64,000 bases of DNA from Streptomyces sp. NBC_00258 (lineage in GTDB: Bacteria; Actinomycetota; Actinomycetes; Streptomycetales; Streptomycetaceae). The notes below the pieces were generated by a model, which saw only the letters and a list, made by a program, of their open reading frames with translations, had not been told where the DNA came from and searched no databases. The stretch spans positions 3,162,001 to 3,226,000 of the forward strand of contig NZ_CP108081.1 in the NCBI RefSeq assembly GCF_036182465.1. Direction: 5' to 3'. Shown piece after piece: positions 49,407-57,324 of this stretch. The number at the start of each line of letters is the position of its first letter. The stretch's first letter is position 1. Both the position numbers and the translations under genes were made by a program.

Positions 49407-50993
49407 GTGAACCGACGCGCAGTTGCTCTGTGCGGTGCCGCTGCCGTGGTGGCCGGAATGATCACCGCGATCCCGGCCGGCGCGAGCGCGGACTCCGCGA
49501 CCGCACCGCGCACCACGCTCTCCGCCGACCCGGCGAAGCTCACCTGGAAGAAGTGCGGCACCACCTCCTATCCGACGCTCCAGTGCGCGTCCCTGAAGGT
49601 GCCGCTCGACCACACGGACCCGCACGGCGAGCGCATCACGCTCGCGCTGTCACGGGTCCCGCACACCGCGAAGAAGTCCCAGGGACCGCTCCTGGTGAAC
49701 CCGGGCGGCCCCGGCGGCAGCGGTCTCACGCTCGCCGGGTTCGTCGCGGCCACGCTGCCGAAGGCGGTGGCCTCGCAGTACGACGTCATCGGCTTCGACC
49801 CGCGCGGCGTCGGCGCCAGCAAGCCCGCCCCGAACTGCAAGCCGGGGCACTTCACTCCCGTACGCCCCGACTCGCTGCCGAGCACCCCCGCCCTGGAGAA
49901 GGCCAACCTCGACCGGGTCAAGGCCTTCGCGAAGGCGTGCGGCGCGAAGTACGGCAAACTGCTGCCGTACCTCGACACCGTGAGCGCGGTCCAGGACATG
50001 GACGCGATCCGGCACGCCCTCGGCGCCAAGAAGATCAACTACTTCGGGTACTCGTACGGCACCTACCTGGGCGCCGTCTACGCGAAGCTCCACCCGGGCC
50101 GCGTACGGCGCATGGTGCTCGACTCCATCGTCGACCCCACCGGTGTCTGGTACGAGGACAACCTCGCGCAGGACCACGCCTTCAACGACCGTCACCGGGC
50201 CTTCATGGCCTGGGTCGCCAAGAACAACGCGAAATACAAACTCGGCACCGATCCGGAGAAGATCGAGACCAAGTGGTACGCGATGAGGGCGGCCCTGGCG
50301 AAGAAGCCCGCGGACAAGACGGTGGGCGCCTCCGAACTGGAGGACACGTTCGTCCCCGGCGGCTACTACAACGGCTACTGGCCGTATCTCGCCGAGGCGT
50401 TCGCGGCCTTCGTGAACGACAAGAACGACGACCCGCTGGTCGAGGCGTACGAGAACTTCGGTGCCGTCGACGCCGCGGGCGACAACAGCTACAGCATCTA
50501 CACCTCGGTGCAGTGCCGTGACGCGTCCTGGCCGCGCGACTGGGAGCAGTGGCGCGAGGACAACTGGGAGGTGTACGAGAAGGCGCCCTTCATGACCTGG
50601 AGCAACGCCTGGTACAACGCGCCGTGCGCGTTCTGGCCGACGGACTCCCTGGAGCCCGTGGATGTCTCCAACGACTCGGTGCCGCCGGTGCTGCTGTTCC
50701 AGGCGACGGACGACGCGGCCACCCCGTACGAGGGCGGTGTCATGGTCCATCGTCTGCTGGGCGACTCCAGCCTGGTGGTCGAGCAGGGCGGCGGCAACCA
50801 CGGCATCACGCTGAGCGGCAACGCCTGCCTGGACAAGCATCTGGCCACGTATCTGGCCGACGGCAGGGTGCCGCGCAGTGGCGGTGAGGTCGACGCGGTG
50901 TGCAAGCCGCTGCCCGACCCGTCACCGCTGAGCAAGAAGGCCTCGGGCTCGCGCGGCGCGACGCTGCACGGGCTGCTCGGATTCCGGGGCTGA
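49407..50993 (+). CDS. Secreted S33 alpha/beta hydrolase (tripeptidyl aminopeptidase-like)
   Basis: The 528-residue protein has a signal peptide (NRRAVALCGAAAVVAGMITA ending near AGASA) and a S33 hydrolase domain: VNPGGPGGSGLTLAGF oxyanion region, nucleophile GYSYGTYLGAVYAK, Asp in LFQATDDAATPYEGG and His in GGGNHGITLSG. It resembles the Streptomyces Tap/SlpD-type secreted tripeptidyl aminopeptidases that digest small peptides outside the cell. The GTG at 49407 (GAGG upstream) is preferred; an ATG at 49314 with GGGAGG is in frame and would add 31 residues encoded in part by a GC-rich repeat. Confidence 0.9.
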   Translation: MNRRAVALCGAAAVVAGMITAIPAGASADSATAPRTTLSADPAKLTWKKCGTTSYPTLQCASLKVPLDHTDPHGERITLALSRVPHTAKKSQGPLLVNPGGPGGSGLTLAGFVAATLPKAVASQYDVIGFDPRGVGASKPAPNCKPGHFTPVRPDSLPSTPALEKANLDRVKAFAKACGAKYGKLLPYLDTVSAVQDMDAIRHALGAKKINYFGYSYGTYLGAVYAKLHPGRVRRMVLDSIVDPTGVWYEDNLAQDHAFNDRHRAFMAWVAKNNAKYKLGTDPEKIETKWYAMRAALAKKPADKTVGASELEDTFVPGGYYNGYWPYLAEAFAAFVNDKNDDPLVEAYENFGAVDAAGDNSYSIYTSVQCRDASWPRDWEQWREDNWEVYEKAPFMTWSNAWYNAPCAFWPTDSLEPVDVSNDSVPPVLLFQATDDAATPYEGGVMVHRLLGDSSLVVEQGGGNHGITLSGNACLDKHLATYLADGRVPRSGGEVDAVCKPLPDPSPLSKKASGSRGATLHGLLGFRG

Positions 50994-51059
50994 GCCCCGG
51001 CAGGTGAGCGGCGGCTTCCCGTCGGGGGCGTTGTCGGTGCCGTGGTGCACGATGGATCC

Positions 51060-51458
51060 ATGGCCGAACTGACACGCATCTCCGCCCCCGACGGGGTCGC
51101 CCCCGCCGCCGCGTACACCCACGTCGTCATGGGCACGGGCCGCTTCGTGGCGGTCTCGGGCCAGCTCGCTCTCGACGAGGACGGCAAGCTCGTCGGGGAG
51201 GGCGACCCGGCGGCGCAGGCCCGTCAGGTCTTCGAGAACCTGCGGCGCTGTCTGGCCTCGGCCGGGGCCACCTTCGACGAGGTGGTCAAACTGACCTTCT
51301 TCGTCACGGACATGGCGTACATGCCGGCCGTCCGCGCGGCCCGGGACGAGCACATGTCCCCCGACCGCCTCCCCGCCGCCTCGGCCGTGCAGGTCGCCGC
51401 CCTGGTGAGCCCGGAGTTCCTGATGGAGATCGAGGCGTTCGCGCTGCTGCCCGAGTGA
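51060..51458 (+). CDS. RidA family protein
   Basis: The 132-residue protein is a RidA/YjgF-type enamine/imine deaminase: VSGQLALDEDGKLVGEGDPA, AQARQVFENLRRCLASAGAT, FDEVVKLTFFVTDM, and RLPAASAVQVAALVSPEFLM with the Arg and Glu that bind the substrate carboxylate. RidA removes reactive 2-aminoacrylate made by PLP enzymes, protecting aminotransferases. It is short and cytosolic. The ATG at 51060 lacks a strong ribosome-binding site; an alternative start 18 bases upstream adds MVHDGS. Confidence 0.9.
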   Translation: MAELTRISAPDGVAPAAAYTHVVMGTGRFVAVSGQLALDEDGKLVGEGDPAAQARQVFENLRRCLASAGATFDEVVKLTFFVTDMAYMPAVRAARDEHMSPDRLPAASAVQVAALVSPEFLMEIEAFALLPE

Positions 51459-51538
51459 GCCGCGGGTGTCGCCCGGGCGATCCACAGACCCGCCGTAATT
51501 CACGGGACCCCTCTGCCACGGCCGCCTAGGGTGCCGCC

Positions 51539-52090
51539 ATGGACGAACGCCTCCGCTCCCCCTCGCCCACCCTTCGCGTCCGGGAGATGGTTCTGGCCGA
51601 CTGTCCCCGCGTGGCCGAGATCCGCGTGCGCGGCTGGCAGACGGCGTACAAGGGGATGATGCCGCAGGCGTACCTCGACGGGCTCGACCCGGCGCAGGAT
51701 CTCGGGCGTCTGCGGGCCCGCTTCGAGCAGGCCCGTGAGGGCGTGGTGAACCTGGTCGCGGAGTGGGACGGCGACATCGTCGGCTGGGCGTGCCACGGAC
51801 CGTACCGGGAAGGCGAAGTCCGCACCACGGACGCCGAGTTGTACGCGATCTACGTGGACCCCGACCGGCTCGCGCGCGGTGTGGGCCGCGCCCTGCTGCG
51901 GGAGTCCACCGCCCGCTGCACGGCAGCGGGGCACGGCCGGATGCTGCTGTGGGTGCTCCAGGAGAACGCGAGCGCGCGCCGCTTCTACGAGAAGGCCGGC
52001 TTCGCACCGGACGGCGTGGAGGAGCCCTTCGAGGTGGACGGTGTCGAGGTGCCGGAGCTGCGCTACGCCCGTGTGCTGGGCGGCTCCTGA
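51539..52090 (+). CDS. GNAT N-acetyltransferase
   Basis: The 183-residue protein has a GNAT fold: LRVREMVLADCPRVAEIRVR, DGDIVGWACHGPYREGEV, acetyl-CoA loop DPDRLARGVGRALLRES (RxxGxG/A type) and NASARRFYEKAGFAPDGVEE. It probably acetylates a small amine; no specific target is visible. Its 3' end overlaps by 28 bases with the tail-to-tail end of the disrupted sensor kinase gene on the minus strand. Confidence 0.88.
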   Translation: MDERLRSPSPTLRVREMVLADCPRVAEIRVRGWQTAYKGMMPQAYLDGLDPAQDLGRLRARFEQAREGVVNLVAEWDGDIVGWACHGPYREGEVRTTDAELYAIYVDPDRLARGVGRALLRESTARCTAAGHGRMLLWVLQENASARRFYEKAGFAPDGVEEPFEVDGVEVPELRYARVLGGS

Positions 52091-53078
52091 GGGAGGCTCA
52101 CGCAGAACACGGCGCCACTCGGCCGGCCGGGCTCGTACCAGGCGTCGCCGCCGTTCGCGCGGGCCAGGCTGCGGGCGATCCACAGACCCAGGCCGGTGCC
52201 CTCGGTGGCCGCCGCCGTGGCAGGGTCCCGGCGGTAGCGCTCGAAGAGGTGCGGGACGAAGGACTCGGGCACACCGGGACCGTGGTCCACGACGGACAGT
52301 TCGATGCGTCCGCCGGTGGCGCGCGCCGTGATCTCCACGGGCTCCCGGCCGTAGGCGAGGGCGTTCTCCAGGTAGTTGGTGAAGATCTCGGCGAAGCCGA
52401 CCCGGTCGACACGGGCCACCAGATGTGCCGGGACCGCCAGTCGCAGGTCCCGGCCGCGGGCCGCGGACTCGGCGATCCGTTCCAGGAGGAAACCCAGCAC
52501 CGCCACCGCTTCCGGCACCCCCTGCTGCCACGCCCCGTCGATGCGGGCGGCGGTGAGCAGTTTGCGGACGAGCGACTGCAGACGGGCCGTGCGCTCGGCG
52601 ATCCGCCCGACCAGTTCCGCCCGTCCCTCGTCCGTCAGACCGGGCGGCGGCTCCTTCAGTACGTGCACCAGGGCGCCCAGGGCGGCGAGCGGGTTGTGCA
52701 GTTGGTGCGCGGCCACCGCGACGACCACGCTCTGGTGTTCGAGGGCGGACTGGAGACATGGTCCGCCTGCCGTCGGCGGGTTCCGTCGCGCAGCGCGGCC
52801 ACGTACAGGTGACGACCGTCGAGGCGGGCGAGGGTGACCCTCATCTCGACGACCTTGCTGCGGCCGTTCGGCAGGACCAGCGTGACCTCGGTGGCCTCCC
52901 CGTGGACCAGCGGGAAGCCGAACACGGAGCCGATCAGTTCGTCCGCGGGGCGCTCCAGCAGCGCGGCCGCGGCCGGGTTGCAGGCCCGTACGCATCCGTC
53001 GGCGTCCACCGCGACGATGCCGTCCGGCGCGGCCAGCATCATGGCCTCGTACAGATCCCGCGGCCCGTCGTCAGTCAT
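52063..53078 (-). pseudogene. PAS sensor histidine kinase with a frameshift
   Basis: Two reading frames make up one gene. The first encodes MTDDGPRDLYEAMMLAAPDG then a PAS domain ending RRRQADHVSS; the second, in the -1 frame, encodes the dimerisation helix VVAVAAHQLHNPLAALGALV and the ATPase domain with ENALAYGRE, DHGPGVPESFV and GTGLGLWIARSLARAN. The switch falls near 52757, between the PAS domain and HisKA helix, and one inserted base would restore a full kinase of about 338 residues. I see no slippery heptamer, so it is more likely a disrupted gene or a sequence error than programmed frameshifting. It faces the NarL-type regulator gene, its probable partner. Confidence 0.78.
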
Positions 53079-53440
53079 CGATTTCGCCCCCGCCGCCCCT
53101 ACCCGTCCCGTCCCCGGGGGCTCCGCCCCCAGACCCCCTGTCGGCCTGAACGGCCTCGTCCTCAAACGCCGGAGGGGCTACTGGCCAGCCTCTCCGGCGT
53201 TTGAGGAGCGGGGGTTCGGGGGCTGGCCCCCGATTAGTGACGGGAACGGGTAGGGGCGGCGGGGGCGGAGAACCACGCTTCCGCCTCAACTCTGGACTGC
53301 CACAACGCCGTTGGGCCAGACGCGGGGAACACATTTCCGAGTACGGCCGGGTACTGCCGACGCCGTACGGCACTACGCTCGAAAGCGCATCGCCACAACC
53401 GGCCAGGGAGAGCCGGCCATCCGGAGGGGGAGGATCCGGG
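53079..53440. repeat. Regulatory gap with inverted GC-rich element
   Basis: This 362-base gap separates the divergent kinase and response regulator genes. At 53159-53207 ctcaaacgccggag pairs with ctccggcgtttgag (14 perfect pairs, extendable to about 21 with one G-U), forming a long hairpin. It is flanked by smaller palindromes gggggctccgccccc (53116-53130) and gggggctggccccc (about 53217-53231), so the whole block 53115-53232 is a near-symmetric inverted doublet. The rest, up to the strong GGAGGGGGAGG of the regulator, shows no clear promoter. Confidence 0.78.
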
Positions 53441-54070
53441 ATGATCCGCGTGCTCGTGGTCGAAGACCAGCGCGCGCTGGCCGACGCCCTGGCCATCGCC
53501 ATCGCGGCGCAGCCCGACCTGGACTGCGGTGACGCGGTGGGCACGGTCGACGAGGCGTTGCGGGAGGCGGCCCGTCGGCCGCCCTCCGTGGTGCTCATGG
53601 ACATCCATCTGCCGGGCAGGGACGGCATCGAGGGCACCCGGCTGCTGAAGGCCGCTCATCCCTCGACCCGGGTGGTCGTCCTCACCGCGGACGCCACCCC
53701 CGACCAGCTGGCACGGGCGGTGACGGCGGGCGCCTCGGCCTTCCTCGCCAAGCACAGCGCCTTCGGGGACATCCTCACCGCGATCCGGACCACGGCCGAC
53801 GGCAAGCTCCTGGTGGAGGAGTCCACACTGGCGGCGCGGCTGTCCGAGCAGCGGTGGGAGCGGAGCGGGCTGACCCGCCGGGAGCACGAGGTGCTGGCCC
53901 TGCTCGCCCAGGGGCACGGTCTCAAGGTGATCGCGGACCGGCTCGTGCTCAGCCGGCACACGGTGCGCGGGCATGTGAAGAGCGTCCTGGTGAAGCTGGG
54001 CGCCCACAGCCAGCTGGAGGCCGTGGTCACGGCGACACGACTGGGCATCCTGCCGCGCCCGACCGCATGA
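53441..54070 (+). CDS. NarL/FixJ family response regulator
   Basis: The 209-residue protein has a receiver domain with phosphoacceptor Asp54 (SVVLMDIHLPGRDG), acidic pair VEDQ, conserved Thr in VVVLTADATP and Lys in AFLAKHSAFGD, and a C-terminal LuxR-type helix-turn-helix (LTRREHEVLALLAQGHGLKV, LVLSRHTVRGHVKSVLVKLG). It would bind DNA as a phosphorylated dimer. Its probable kinase is the frameshifted gene across the intergenic inverted element, so it may now be driven by another kinase. GGAGGGGGAGG precedes the ATG. Confidence 0.93.
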   Translation: MIRVLVVEDQRALADALAIAIAAQPDLDCGDAVGTVDEALREAARRPPSVVLMDIHLPGRDGIEGTRLLKAAHPSTRVVVLTADATPDQLARAVTAGASAFLAKHSAFGDILTAIRTTADGKLLVEESTLAARLSEQRWERSGLTRREHEVLALLAQGHGLKVIADRLVLSRHTVRGHVKSVLVKLGAHSQLEAVVTATRLGILPRPTA

Positions 54071-54378
54071 CGCCGCAGCACGGAGGTAGAACGGTGAATC
54101 AGCCCATCTGAGGGGGCCGTTCGCCCCGCCTGGGGGATGCCCGGTCCCCTGCCCACTGCCTATCGTGCGAAAAGTGCGGCCCCGCGGACCGGGGCCGTCG
54201 GGGAGCAGGACCCGGGCCAGATGCGCGGAGATGACGGCAGGTCGGATCCCGCGACGTTCGTCCGCCTGCCGGTCGCCCGTCTCCCGCCGGGCGAACCCCC
54301 GGCGACCCCGCCTTCACCGAGCAGACTCGGCACGCTGCTGACCTTGCGCTCCCCGTGCCCATCCCGCCCGGTCCGCGC
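54071..54378. terminator. Convergent gap with hairpin terminator
   Basis: The 308-base gap lies between the response regulator and the convergent HEAT-repeat gene. ggccccg (54178-54184) pairs with cggggcc (54190-54196) over a five-base loop, a good terminator for the regulator. A GGAGGT-led mini-ORF of five codons (GTG...TGA near 54093) is present and is probably meaningless. Nothing else stands out. Confidence 0.55.
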
Positions 54379-54996
54379 CTATCCGCGTGGCGCTCGCTGC
54401 GCCGGCAGTCTCTTCAGCGCACCGGCCGCCGCCTGGGCCAGCGGCGGATGGGCGAGGGCCTCGTTCAGGACGGGGCGGGCCCGTTCGTCGCCCAGGGCGC
54501 CGAGGCCGTCCACGCATGCGATGGCGACACGGCGGTACGGGTCGTGCGGGCGGAACCTGCGGGCCAGGGTCGTGATCAACGCGGGTACGGACTCGGGGGC
54601 GCGCAACTCGACCAGGAGCCGTACGGGATGGAGCGCGTAGGCGACGCGCAGTTCGTTGGTGGCCAGGGCGGCCGCCGCGCGGGCCGTGCGCGGGTCGCCG
54701 AGCCGGGCCAGGGCGTGCGCGGCGGACGCGCAGCGCTGCGGGTCACGGTGGTTGAGCAGCAGGACGAGTGCCTCGAAGGCTCGCCGGTCCCCGGCGAGAC
54801 CGAGCCGGAAAGCGGCCAACTCCCGCGCCCAGAGCCGCTGTTCGGGCGCGATGAGCACGTCGGCCAGTTCGTCGAGGTCGTCGGTCGAGGCCAGCCGTTC
54901 GTACGAGTACGACGCAGCCGCGCCCGCCTCGTGCCGTAAGCGCTGGGTGAGCGATCGCAACTCTTCGTCCATATCGCCGAAGCCTATCGGCGACAT
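54379..54996 (-). CDS. HEAT-repeat protein with a TTA codon
   Basis: The 205-residue protein is all-helical with about four HEAT/armadillo-like repeats (LAAFRLGLAGDRRAFEALVL, SAAHALARLGDPRTARAAAA, ALHPVRLLVELRAPESVPAL, CVDGLGALGDERARPVLNEA). Such proteins are scaffolds for protein interactions; a phycocyanobilin-lyase-like or chaperone role cannot be told. Leu20 is encoded by TTA (54937-54939), the codon read only by bldA tRNA in Streptomyces, so translation may be limited to late growth. Start at 54996 or 54972 (nine residues shorter); neither has a strong ribosome-binding site. Confidence 0.85.
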   Translation of the reverse strand: MSPIGFGDMDEELRSLTQRLRHEAGAAASYSYERLASTDDLDELADVLIAPEQRLWARELAAFRLGLAGDRRAFEALVLLLNHRDPQRCASAAHALARLGDPRTARAAAALATNELRVAYALHPVRLLVELRAPESVPALITTLARRFRPHDPYRRVAIACVDGLGALGDERARPVLNEALAHPPLAQAAAGALKRLPAQRAPRG

Positions 54997-55331
54997 ACGT
55001 CACATTCACCGGGGACTGGCGCGCTCGTTACCCACGAGTTAAGCTCAATCGAGCGAGTTACCCACTCGCTGACTTGCTCGTGGTGGCCTGGTGACGCAGC
55101 CGCCGCGGGTGCTGGTCGGTTCGGTACTTCATGTACCTCAGTACGACACGGCTCCGGGACAGGGCCGGTCGGGTCTTCCTCACCGTTTTCGTGGGCTTGC
55201 GTTCGCACCCACTCACGGCGCCGGGCATGTGCGCATCAGTAGCCCGGCATCACCCGCAACCTCCGCACCGTATGCGCCCGTCGGCGTATCCGGGTGCGTC
55301 CCTCAGTCGTCACTCATCCTGGAGTCCCGCG
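54997..55331. promoter_or_regulatory. Intergenic region with paired palindromic operators
   Basis: This 335-base divergent region holds two palindromes with a shared TACCC centre: CTCGT-TACCC-ACGAG (55024-55038) and GCGAGT-TACCC-ACTCGC (55053-55069). The core GTTACCCAC is repeated exactly 30 bases apart, three helical turns, so two dimers would sit on one face. Between them TAAGCT could be a -10. The site is equally placed for the HEAT-repeat gene and the 3-hydroxyacyl-CoA dehydrogenase gene, and the TetR gene at 57.3 kb is the nearest candidate regulator. The leader to the dehydrogenase ATG is long (about 260 bases). Confidence 0.6.
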
Positions 55332-57149
55332 ATGGCCACTCCCCTGTCCGACCCTTCCCTGTCGCTCTCCGCGTCCCCGCTCAAGACCGTCGCCGTCGTC
55401 GGCCTCGGCACGATGGGGACCGGCATCGCCGAGATCCTGGCCAAGGCCGGCCGCGAGGTCGTGGGCATCGACATCAGCGAGGCCGCCGCCGCTCAGGCCA
55501 CCGCCACCCTGGAGTCCTCGACCGCCCACGCCGTGCAGCGCGGGCGCCTCACCGAGCAGGAGCGCGACGACTCCCTCGCCCGCTTCGTCACGTCCACGGA
55601 CCTGCGGGCCGCGGCCGACGCCGACCTGGTGATCGAGGTGGCTCCGGAGTCGTACGACATCAAGCACCAGATCTTCCGGGAGCTGGACGGCATCGTCCGC
55701 CCGGAGACGATCCTGGCGACCGGCACCAACGCCCTGTCCGTCACACGGCTGGCCGCCGACTCGGCCCGCCCCGAGCGGGTGCTGGGCCTGCACTTCTTCA
55801 ACCCGGCTCCGGCGATGAAGCTGGTCGAGGTCGTCTCGTCCGTGCTGACCGCGCCGGCCGCCGTCGCCGCCGTCACGGACCTCGCCCTGGAACTCGGCAA
55901 GGAGCCCGTCGCGGTCGGCGACCGCCCCGGCTTCGTGGCCGACGGACTGCTGTTCGGCTACCTCAACCAGGCCGCCGCGATGTACGAGGCGAAGTACGCG
56001 AGCCGCGAGGACATCGACGCCGCGATGAAGCTGGGCTGCGGCCTGCCCATGGGCCCGCTCGCCCTGCTGGACCTGATCGGCGTCGACACCGCGCGTACGG
56101 TCCTGGAGGCCATGTACGCCGAGTCGCACGACCGGCTGCACGCGCCCTCCCCCATCCTCAAGCAGCTCAGCGAGGCGGGCCTGACCGGCCGCAAGTCGGG
56201 GCGCGGCTTCTACACGTACGACGCCCCGGGCAGCGCGAGTGTCGTGCGGGACGCGCTGACTCCCCTGGAGGGCGACTCGCTCGTGCCCGGCCGTACCGTG
56301 CGCTCGGTCGGCGTCGCGGGCTCCGGCACCATGGCGTCCGGTATCGCGGAGGTCTTCGCGAAGGCCGGGTACGAGGTCGTGCTGGCCGCGCGCAGCGAGG
56401 AGAAGGCGCAGGCCGCCAAGGCCCGTATCGGCAAGTCGCTCTCGCGCTCCGTCGACAAGGGCCGGATGACGGCCGAGGCCGCCGCCGAGACGCTGGGGCG
56501 GATCACTCCGGCGGGCTCGTACGACGCCTTCGCGGACGTCGATCTGGCGCTGGAGGCGGTCGCCGAGGACCTGGAGATCAAGCAGCAGCTGTTCGCGGTG
56601 TTCGACAAGGTCTGCAAGCCGGGAGCGATCCTGGCCACCACGACCTCGTCGCTGCCCGTCGTGGCCTGTGCCCGCGCCACCTCGCGGCCGCAGGACGTGA
56701 TCGGCATGCACTTCTTCAACCCGGCCCCGGCGATGAAGCTGGTCGAGGTCGTGCGCACGGTCCTGACGGCCGACGACGTGCACGCAACGGTCCGGGAGGT
56801 CTGCGCGAAGGTCCGCAAGCACCCCGTGGACTGCGGCGACCGGGCCGGTTTCATCGTGAACGCGCTGCTGTTCCCGTACCTGAACAACGCGATCAAGATG
56901 GTCGAGGAGCACTACGCGACGCTCGACGACATCGACGCCGCGATGAAGCTCGGCGGCGGCTACCCGATGGGCCCCTTCGAGCTCCTCGACGTGGTCGGCC
57001 TGGACGTCTCGCTGGCCATCGAGAAGGTCCTGCACCGCGAGTTCCGTGACCCGGGCCTCGCCCCCGCGCCCCTCCTGGAGCACCTGGTGGCCGCGGGCTG
57101 CCTGGGCCGCAAGACGGGCCGCGGCTTCCGCGAATATGCACGGCGCTGA
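55332..57149 (+). CDS. Tandem (duplicated) 3-hydroxyacyl-CoA dehydrogenase
   Basis: The 605-residue protein is two 3-hydroxyacyl-CoA dehydrogenase units in one chain (1-300 and about 320-605). Each has a Rossmann start (VVGLGTMGTGIAE at 22; GVAGSGTMASGIAE at 327) and HFFNPAPAMKLVEVV with catalytic His and Glu. In the second half the Ser (TTTSSLPVV, 439-440) and Asn510 (GFIVNALL) are present; the first half has Asn133/Ala134 and Asp204 instead. The second unit also has AAR where an NAD-selecting Asp would sit. It likely interconverts acetoacetyl-CoA and 3-hydroxybutyryl-CoA, feeding crotonyl-CoA to Ccr. ATG at 55332 follows ctggag. Confidence 0.92.
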   Translation: MATPLSDPSLSLSASPLKTVAVVGLGTMGTGIAEILAKAGREVVGIDISEAAAAQATATLESSTAHAVQRGRLTEQERDDSLARFVTSTDLRAAADADLVIEVAPESYDIKHQIFRELDGIVRPETILATGTNALSVTRLAADSARPERVLGLHFFNPAPAMKLVEVVSSVLTAPAAVAAVTDLALELGKEPVAVGDRPGFVADGLLFGYLNQAAAMYEAKYASREDIDAAMKLGCGLPMGPLALLDLIGVDTARTVLEAMYAESHDRLHAPSPILKQLSEAGLTGRKSGRGFYTYDAPGSASVVRDALTPLEGDSLVPGRTVRSVGVAGSGTMASGIAEVFAKAGYEVVLAARSEEKAQAAKARIGKSLSRSVDKGRMTAEAAAETLGRITPAGSYDAFADVDLALEAVAEDLEIKQQLFAVFDKVCKPGAILATTTSSLPVVACARATSRPQDVIGMHFFNPAPAMKLVEVVRTVLTADDVHATVREVCAKVRKHPVDCGDRAGFIVNALLFPYLNNAIKMVEEHYATLDDIDAAMKLGGGYPMGPFELLDVVGLDVSLAIEKVLHREFRDPGLAPAPLLEHLVAAGCLGRKTGRGFREYARR

Positions 57150-57301
57150 GACACCCGAACTCCGGGCCGGCCTCCGGCCCGGAGACGGTCCCGCGGACCG
57201 GGACCGGGACTGGGGCGGGCTGCTCGATCCGGCAGCCGCCCCCGCCCCGGTCACCGTCCCGGCCCCGGTCGGGGAAAGACCCGGTCATGAGCGCTCCGCC
57301 G

Positions 57302-57316
57302 CGTACATGCAGTACG
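57302..57316 (+). promoter_or_regulatory. Palindrome at the TetR gene start
   Basis: CGTAC-ATGCA-GTACG is a perfect 5-base-arm palindrome nine bases upstream of the TetR ATG at 57325, and overlaps an alternative ATG at 57307. It could be an autoregulatory operator. Its arm/spacer geometry equals that of the site at 55024, although the sequence differs. Confidence 0.4.
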
Positions 57317-57324
57317 TTCGGGGC

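Noticed and set aside
52740..52790. Programmed -1 frameshift in the sensor kinase
   Set aside because: No slippery heptamer or obvious downstream pseudoknot at the switch; mutation or sequence error is simpler.
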